NCBI GenBank assembly: GCA_934373235.1
Contig: CAKROW010000013.1
Coordinates: 1-54,233 of the forward strand
Source: an uncultured Blautia sp.
GTDB taxonomy: Bacteria; Bacillota; Clostridia; Lachnospirales; Lachnospiraceae
Length of the DNA stretch: 54,233 nucleotides
Direction of reading: 5' to 3'
The position numbers were made by a program, and so were the translations under genes. The notes beneath the pieces are model-generated. The model was given only the letters and a program-made list of their open reading frames with translations, was not told the DNA's origin and made no database searches. Shown here one piece after another: positions 50,527 to 54,233 of this stretch (its first letter is position 1; the number at the start of each line of letters is the position of its first letter).

Positions 50527-52626
50527 TTACAAAGATTTTTCCCAGAGAATCTTTGCAGGATGGATACCTGTAAGCTGGATACTTTTTTCATCCGGCTGAC
50601 TGCAGCCTGCATAGATTTCAAACAGTCCTCCCTCTTCTTTCCGGATCCCATTATCATCTACAACCGTAAATGCATTTTTCCACAGAGGAATGGAAATCTC
50701 CAGAGTTGCCCCGGCCCGGATAAAAATCCTCTGAAAACCGGACAATGCCGGATTAGGAATTGCACAGGAACTGTCCAGATTCTTTACATATATCTGAACA
50801 ACCTCCTCTGTATCCCAGGTACCTTTATTTTGTACACGGACTTCCGCTGTGATCCCTTCATCTGTCTTCCGTATTTTCAGATCATTCACTGCAACTTCAC
50901 TGTAAGTAAGACCATATCCAAATGGGTACTGCGCTTTCCCCTTCATATAACGGTAAGTCCTCCCCTTCATGGAGTAGTCCGTAAATTCAGGCAGTTCCTC
51001 AAGAGATTCATAAAAAGTTACCGGAAGCTTACCAGACGGAGAAGCCTCTCCAAACAAAACTCTTGCTGCAGCCTTGCCGCCCTGGCATCCCGGATACCAA
51101 AGAACTATTACCGCATCAAAATGCTCTGCTGCATAACTTAAATCAATATCACTGCCTGCCATAAGACAGAGTACAACAGGTTTTCCGGTTTCTGCCACAG
51201 TTCTCATAAGCTCCCGCTGTATTTCAGGAAGTTTCAGGTCTTCTTTATCTCCGGACGCATAACTGTTTCCGGTGTCTCCTTCTTCTCCCTCCATAGTTTC
51301 ATCCAGGCCTACACAAAGAATTACAACATCACTGTTTTCCGCAACTGTTTTGGCCTCTGCAAGGCGGTCTCTTGTAAGACTCAGAGCCTCAGTTCTGTCT
51401 CTGAACAGCTCACATCCAATGGAAGTAAGAACTCTCACATCCTCTTCCAGATAATCCTGAATTCCCTCCTGAAGAGTAATATATCTGGATGCAGTTCCAT
51501 GATAATTTCCAATAAGAGCTCTGCGGCTGTCCGCATTGGGTCCAATAATACCTACTGTTTTCAGATTCTCTTTTTTCAGAGGAAGAAGCCCGTTATTTTT
51601 CAGAAGTACAAAGCTCTCCTCCGCTGCTTTTTCTGCAATTTTCAAATGCTCTGGTGATTCCACCTCCATATAGGAAATCTGATCGTAAGGGTTTTCTTCA
51701 AATAATCCCAGCAGATATCTGGTGGTAAATAACCGGACTGCAGCCCTGGTGATGGTCTCTTCAGTTACAAGGCCCTTCTCATACGCCTTCATGATGTGAA
51801 GATAAGTGTTTCCACAGTTAAGATCACAACCATTATTAATAGCAAGAGCTGCGGATTCAAATGCTGTATTGGTAACCATATGATGTTCATGAAAATCCCG
51901 GATTGCCCAGCAGTCTGATACAAAATGCCCCTGAAATCCCCAGTCACCGCGAAGCTTCTTCTGCAATGCAGGACTTCCGCAGCAAGGTTCTCCGTTTGTG
52001 CGATTGTAGGCTCCCATCACAGCCTCCACTCCAGCTTCCTTCACCAGACCTTCAAAAGCCGGAAAATATGTCTCTTCCATATCTTTTGGGGATGCTTTGG
52101 CATCAAAGTCATGACGCAGAGCCTCCGGTCCGGAATGTACTGCAAAGTGTTTGGCACAGGCTGCTGCCTTCATTGTCCCGCCATCTCCCTGAAGATTCTT
52201 TACAAAAGAGATTCCCAGCTCCCTGGTAAGGTAAGGATCCTCTCCATAGGTTTCCTGTCCTCTTCCCCATCTGGGATCACGGAATATATTCACATTGGGT
52301 GACCAGAAAGTCAGTCCCTTATAGATGTCCCTGTCCTCTTTACCTGAACAGGCATTATATTTTGCTCTTCCCTCTGTGGCTATAATATCTGCCATTTTTC
52401 CGATAAGATCACGGTCAAAAGTTGCCCCCATTCCGATCGCCTGCGGAAAAACCGTTGCCTGTCCTGCCCTGGCTACTCCGTGCAGCCCCTCATTCCACCA
52501 GTTATAAGCCGGAATCCCCAGCCTCTTAATAGCCGGTGCATCATATCTTAGCTGGCTGGCTTTCTCCTCCAGTGTCATCTGAGACACCAGCTTCTCTGCT
52601 TTCTCTCTTGCTTCTTCTCTGTTCAT
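50527..52626 (-). CDS. Glycoside hydrolase family 3 (beta-xylosidase/beta-glucosidase)
   Basis: A 699-residue intracellular GH3 enzyme without signal peptide. The N-terminal TIM-like domain (about 1-330) carries AYNWWNEGLHGVAR, AKHFAVHSGPEALR and the nucleophile Asp in GHFVSDCWAIRDF. The alpha/beta sandwich follows (about 360-560), with an acid/base candidate in DETMEGEEGD, then a fibronectin III-like domain (about 590-690). The SDCWAIRDF form is common in beta-xylosidases, but substrate is not certain. It lies 21 bases after HydF and may share its transcript. Confidence 0.92.
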   Translation of the reverse strand: MNREEAREKAEKLVSQMTLEEKASQLRYDAPAIKRLGIPAYNWWNEGLHGVARAGQATVFPQAIGMGATFDRDLIGKMADIIATEGRAKYNACSGKEDRDIYKGLTFWSPNVNIFRDPRWGRGQETYGEDPYLTRELGISFVKNLQGDGGTMKAAACAKHFAVHSGPEALRHDFDAKASPKDMEETYFPAFEGLVKEAGVEAVMGAYNRTNGEPCCGSPALQKKLRGDWGFQGHFVSDCWAIRDFHEHHMVTNTAFESAALAINNGCDLNCGNTYLHIMKAYEKGLVTEETITRAAVRLFTTRYLLGLFEENPYDQISYMEVESPEHLKIAEKAAEESFVLLKNNGLLPLKKENLKTVGIIGPNADSRRALIGNYHGTASRYITLQEGIQDYLEEDVRVLTSIGCELFRDRTEALSLTRDRLAEAKTVAENSDVVILCVGLDETMEGEEGDTGNSYASGDKEDLKLPEIQRELMRTVAETGKPVVLCLMAGSDIDLSYAAEHFDAVIVLWYPGCQGGKAAARVLFGEASPSGKLPVTFYESLEELPEFTDYSMKGRTYRYMKGKAQYPFGYGLTYSEVAVNDLKIRKTDEGITAEVRVQNKGTWDTEEVVQIYVKNLDSSCAIPNPALSGFQRIFIRAGATLEISIPLWKNAFTVVDDNGIRKEEGGLFEIYAGCSQPDEKSIQLTGIHPAKILWEKSL

Positions 52627-52647
52627 AAAAACCTCCCAGTCCCTTGG

Positions 52648-53859
52648 TTATTTCAGTTCTTCCCATACATCCGGAAACATCTCCACACACCGTTTCAGAA
52701 TCCCCTGCATATAGGCAATGGCAATTCCGTAATTGGTAATAGGAATGTGCTGATCTTTTGCACATTTCTGGCGATAACGCATTTCCCGTTCATTTAACAT
52801 ACAGCCGCCACAGTGAATGATAAGACAATATCCGGAAAGATCCTCCGGAAATTCTCTCCCTGAAGAATATTCAAATTCTATCTCTTTTCCTGTATAACTG
52901 CGTATCCACCTGGGCAGTTTCACTGTTCCGATATCATCGCACTGTCTGTGATGGGTACATCCTTCAGAAATCAGAATCCTGTCCCCGTCCCGGAGTCTGT
53001 CCAATGCCGCTGCCCCTGCTGCCACAGTCTTTAAATTACCCTTAAGTCTGGCAAAGAGAATAGAAAAAGATGTAAGCCAGATATCATGGGGTGTTTCCCT
53101 GCTGACTCTGGCAAACACCTGACTGTCTGTGATCACCATCTTCGGCTTTTTCCCAAGTTTTGACAAAGTCTCCTGTAAGGCATCTTCTTTTACTACAATG
53201 GAAACTGCATTGGATTCCAGAATATCACGGATGGTCTGCTGTTGCGGAAGGATGAGTCTGCCCTTGGGCGCAGCTTTATCAATGGGAACTACCAGAACCA
53301 CAAAGTCGGAGGGTTTCAGAAGATCCGCTACCAGACGGACTTCCGGTTCCTCTGTCACAGCAATGGCAGCTATCTTTTCTTTCAGTTCATATATATTCCA
53401 TCCTGTAGCAGCACTTGCATAAATAAAAGGCTCTGCCTTTTCTTCCTGTCTGTCTTTCTCGTTAAGAAGATCTGCCTTATTATATACCACCAGATAGGGA
53501 ATCTCCTTTTCTCTAAAAAGATCTGTCAGCTCCTGATCTGCAATACTTTTCCCCACAGTAGCATCTACAACAAGAACTGCAACATCCACCCTGTTCAGTA
53601 CCTGTTTTGCCTTTCTGACCCGAAGCTCTCCCAAATGTCCCTCATCATCAATTCCAGGCGTATCAATGATCACTACCGGTCCTACAGGCAGCAGCTCCAT
53701 AGATTTGCTCACCGGATCCGTAGTGGTTCCCTTCACATCCGATACCACAGATAACTCCTGTCCGGTCACCTTATTGACAATACTGGATTTACCTGCATTT
53801 CTTCTGCCAAAAAAGCCGATATGTACACGATCAGCCGACGGTGTGTCATTCATTCCCAT
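52648..53859 (-). CDS. hydF: [FeFe]-hydrogenase maturation GTPase HydF
   Basis: A 403-residue scaffold protein that builds the H-cluster precursor and delivers it to [FeFe] hydrogenase. The GTPase domain shows GRRNAGKSS (P-loop), GTTTDP, DTPGIDDEG and NKAD. The C-terminal part contributes the 4Fe-4S ligands: the Cys and His of CTHHRQC and the Cys pair in HCGGCML. The neighbouring maturases HydE and HydG are not in the window. The ATG at 53859 follows GGGAGG. This indicates fermentative hydrogen metabolism. Confidence 0.94.
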   Translation of the reverse strand: MGMNDTPSADRVHIGFFGRRNAGKSSIVNKVTGQELSVVSDVKGTTTDPVSKSMELLPVGPVVIIDTPGIDDEGHLGELRVRKAKQVLNRVDVAVLVVDATVGKSIADQELTDLFREKEIPYLVVYNKADLLNEKDRQEEKAEPFIYASAATGWNIYELKEKIAAIAVTEEPEVRLVADLLKPSDFVVLVVPIDKAAPKGRLILPQQQTIRDILESNAVSIVVKEDALQETLSKLGKKPKMVITDSQVFARVSRETPHDIWLTSFSILFARLKGNLKTVAAGAAALDRLRDGDRILISEGCTHHRQCDDIGTVKLPRWIRSYTGKEIEFEYSSGREFPEDLSGYCLIIHCGGCMLNEREMRYRQKCAKDQHIPITNYGIAIAYMQGILKRCVEMFPDVWEELK

Positions 53860-54033
53860 AGCTTATACCTCCCATGCATTGGATATCTGCTTCCTCATTC
53901 TTACTCACACAGTATGATTATTCTGATTTTATCATATATTCACTATTATTTAAATAAAAAAAACAGATTATCTATATAATCCGACAGTATTTATGATCCG
54001 GCAATATATATTTTACCACCGTATATTTATACG

Positions 54034-54079
54034 TAAAAAAACTGGAAAACCTTGTTCTATAAGGCTTCCCAGTTTTTTT
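54034..54079. terminator. Strong bidirectional terminator at the right edge
   Basis: ACTGG-AA-CTT / AAG-TT-CCAGT stem flanked by A- and T-runs on both sides. It follows the RNA-gene 3' fragment on the minus strand. The stretch 53860-54033 holds nothing else recognised. Confidence 0.8.
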
Positions 54080-54081
54080 AT

Positions 54082-54107
54082 AGCAGGGGATGAGAGAATC
54101 GAACTCC
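54082..54107 (-). other. 3'-end fragment of a tRNA- or tmRNA-type gene (attachment core)
   Basis: GGAGTTCGATTCTCTC followed by ATCCCCTGCT reads as a T-arm plus acceptor 3' strand, and a terminator follows at once. No tRNA body precedes it: 54108-54233 does not fold into one. Integrated elements often leave only this 3' end at one junction. Which RNA gene it comes from is not resolved. Confidence 0.5.
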
Positions 54108-54170
54108 ATGTTCATCCCTGAAAAATCCTCATAAATCAAGGCTTTTCGTCTATTCCGAACTCTTATTTTT

Positions 54171-54188
54171 GGTACCCTCTGGTACCCT
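54171..54188. repeat. Tandem 8-bp direct repeat at 10-bp pitch (integrase arm-type site)
   Basis: GGTACCCT occurs twice (54171-54178, 54181-54188), one helical turn apart, beside the RNA-gene 3' fragment. Paired direct repeats of this pitch are typical arm sites of tyrosine integrases. Confidence 0.45.
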
Positions 54189-54200
54189 GTGTTTATCGTG

Positions 54201-54233
54201 CTAGAAATTAACAGCATTGTTAATCTGCTTCAA
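54201..54233 (-). CDS. Possible C-terminal end of an integrase (partial)
   Basis: Ten codons open from the window edge, LKQINNAVNF, then TAG. The position between the arm-like repeats and the element interior is where a tyrosine-integrase gene usually ends. The sequence is too short to prove it. Confidence 0.3.
   Translation of the reverse strand: MKQINNAVNF

Noticed and set aside
53972..54217. 81-residue frame on the minus strand
   Set aside because: It runs through the RNA-gene 3' fragment and the terminator; no domain seen.

Overview
The window looks like chromosome of a Gram-positive, spore-forming anaerobe of the Clostridia, most likely Lachnospiraceae. The evidence is T-box leaders on pheST and leuA, the gene orders pyrH-frr-uppS-cdsA-dxr-rseP and eno-secG-rnr-smpB, the [FeFe]-hydrogenase maturase HydF, spore-type cell-wall genes (SleB-like, SpoIID-like, PdaA-like), AGGAGG ribosome sites and strong sigma-A type promoters. 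This placement is inferred from gene content; no 16S rRNA gene is present.

Layout. 1-8.1 kb: a broken MotA/TolQ-like gene at the left edge, a FeoA-like gene, pheS-pheT-histidine phosphatase behind a Phe T-box, then galM-GNAT-yihY. 8.1-8.4 kb: a 6S-like RNA. 8.4-13.7 kb: thrC, a SleB-like hydrolase with a WalR-like box, leuA behind a T-box, and an unknown gene. 13.7-17.5 kb: a small Xre regulator, tRNA-Pro(GGG), a LysR regulator, and ilvN-ilvC on their own strong promoter. 17.5-24.2 kb: a PTP-like protein lacking its catalytic Cys, two AEC transporters, a Cof-type phosphatase, an M18 aminopeptidase and a SpoIID-like protein. 24.3-30.8 kb: an envelope and isoprenoid operon with a lipoprotein at its head. 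30.9-35.8 kb: eno-secG-rnr-smpB-thioesterase. 35.8-37.3 kb: a leader or small RNA made of four tandem repeats, then pdaA-like. 37.4-40.1 kb: metY behind a Cys-Cys-Cys leader peptide, then mnmA. 40.3-47.1 kb: SulP transporter, LysR regulator, heterodimeric ABC exporter. 47.1-48.6 kb: gene debris (histidine-kinase fragment, long hairpin, IS607-type relic). 48.6-53.9 kb: a lone OLD-family nuclease, a GH3 glycosidase and HydF. The right edge carries what looks like the attachment end of an integrated element lying beyond the window.

Functionally most of the window is housekeeping: translation (pheST, smpB, rnr, frr, mnmA, tRNA-Pro), branched-chain and sulfur amino-acid synthesis (leuA, ilvNC, thrC, metY), envelope building and secretion. 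The amino-acid genes show three kinds of 5' control: T-boxes, a cysteine-codon leader peptide, and an ordinary promoter.

The least explained signals are the tandem-repeat RNA at 36.08-36.35 kb and the CCC leader peptide ahead of metY. The hairpin and transposon debris beside the OLD nuclease, and the attachment-site remnant at the right edge, come next.
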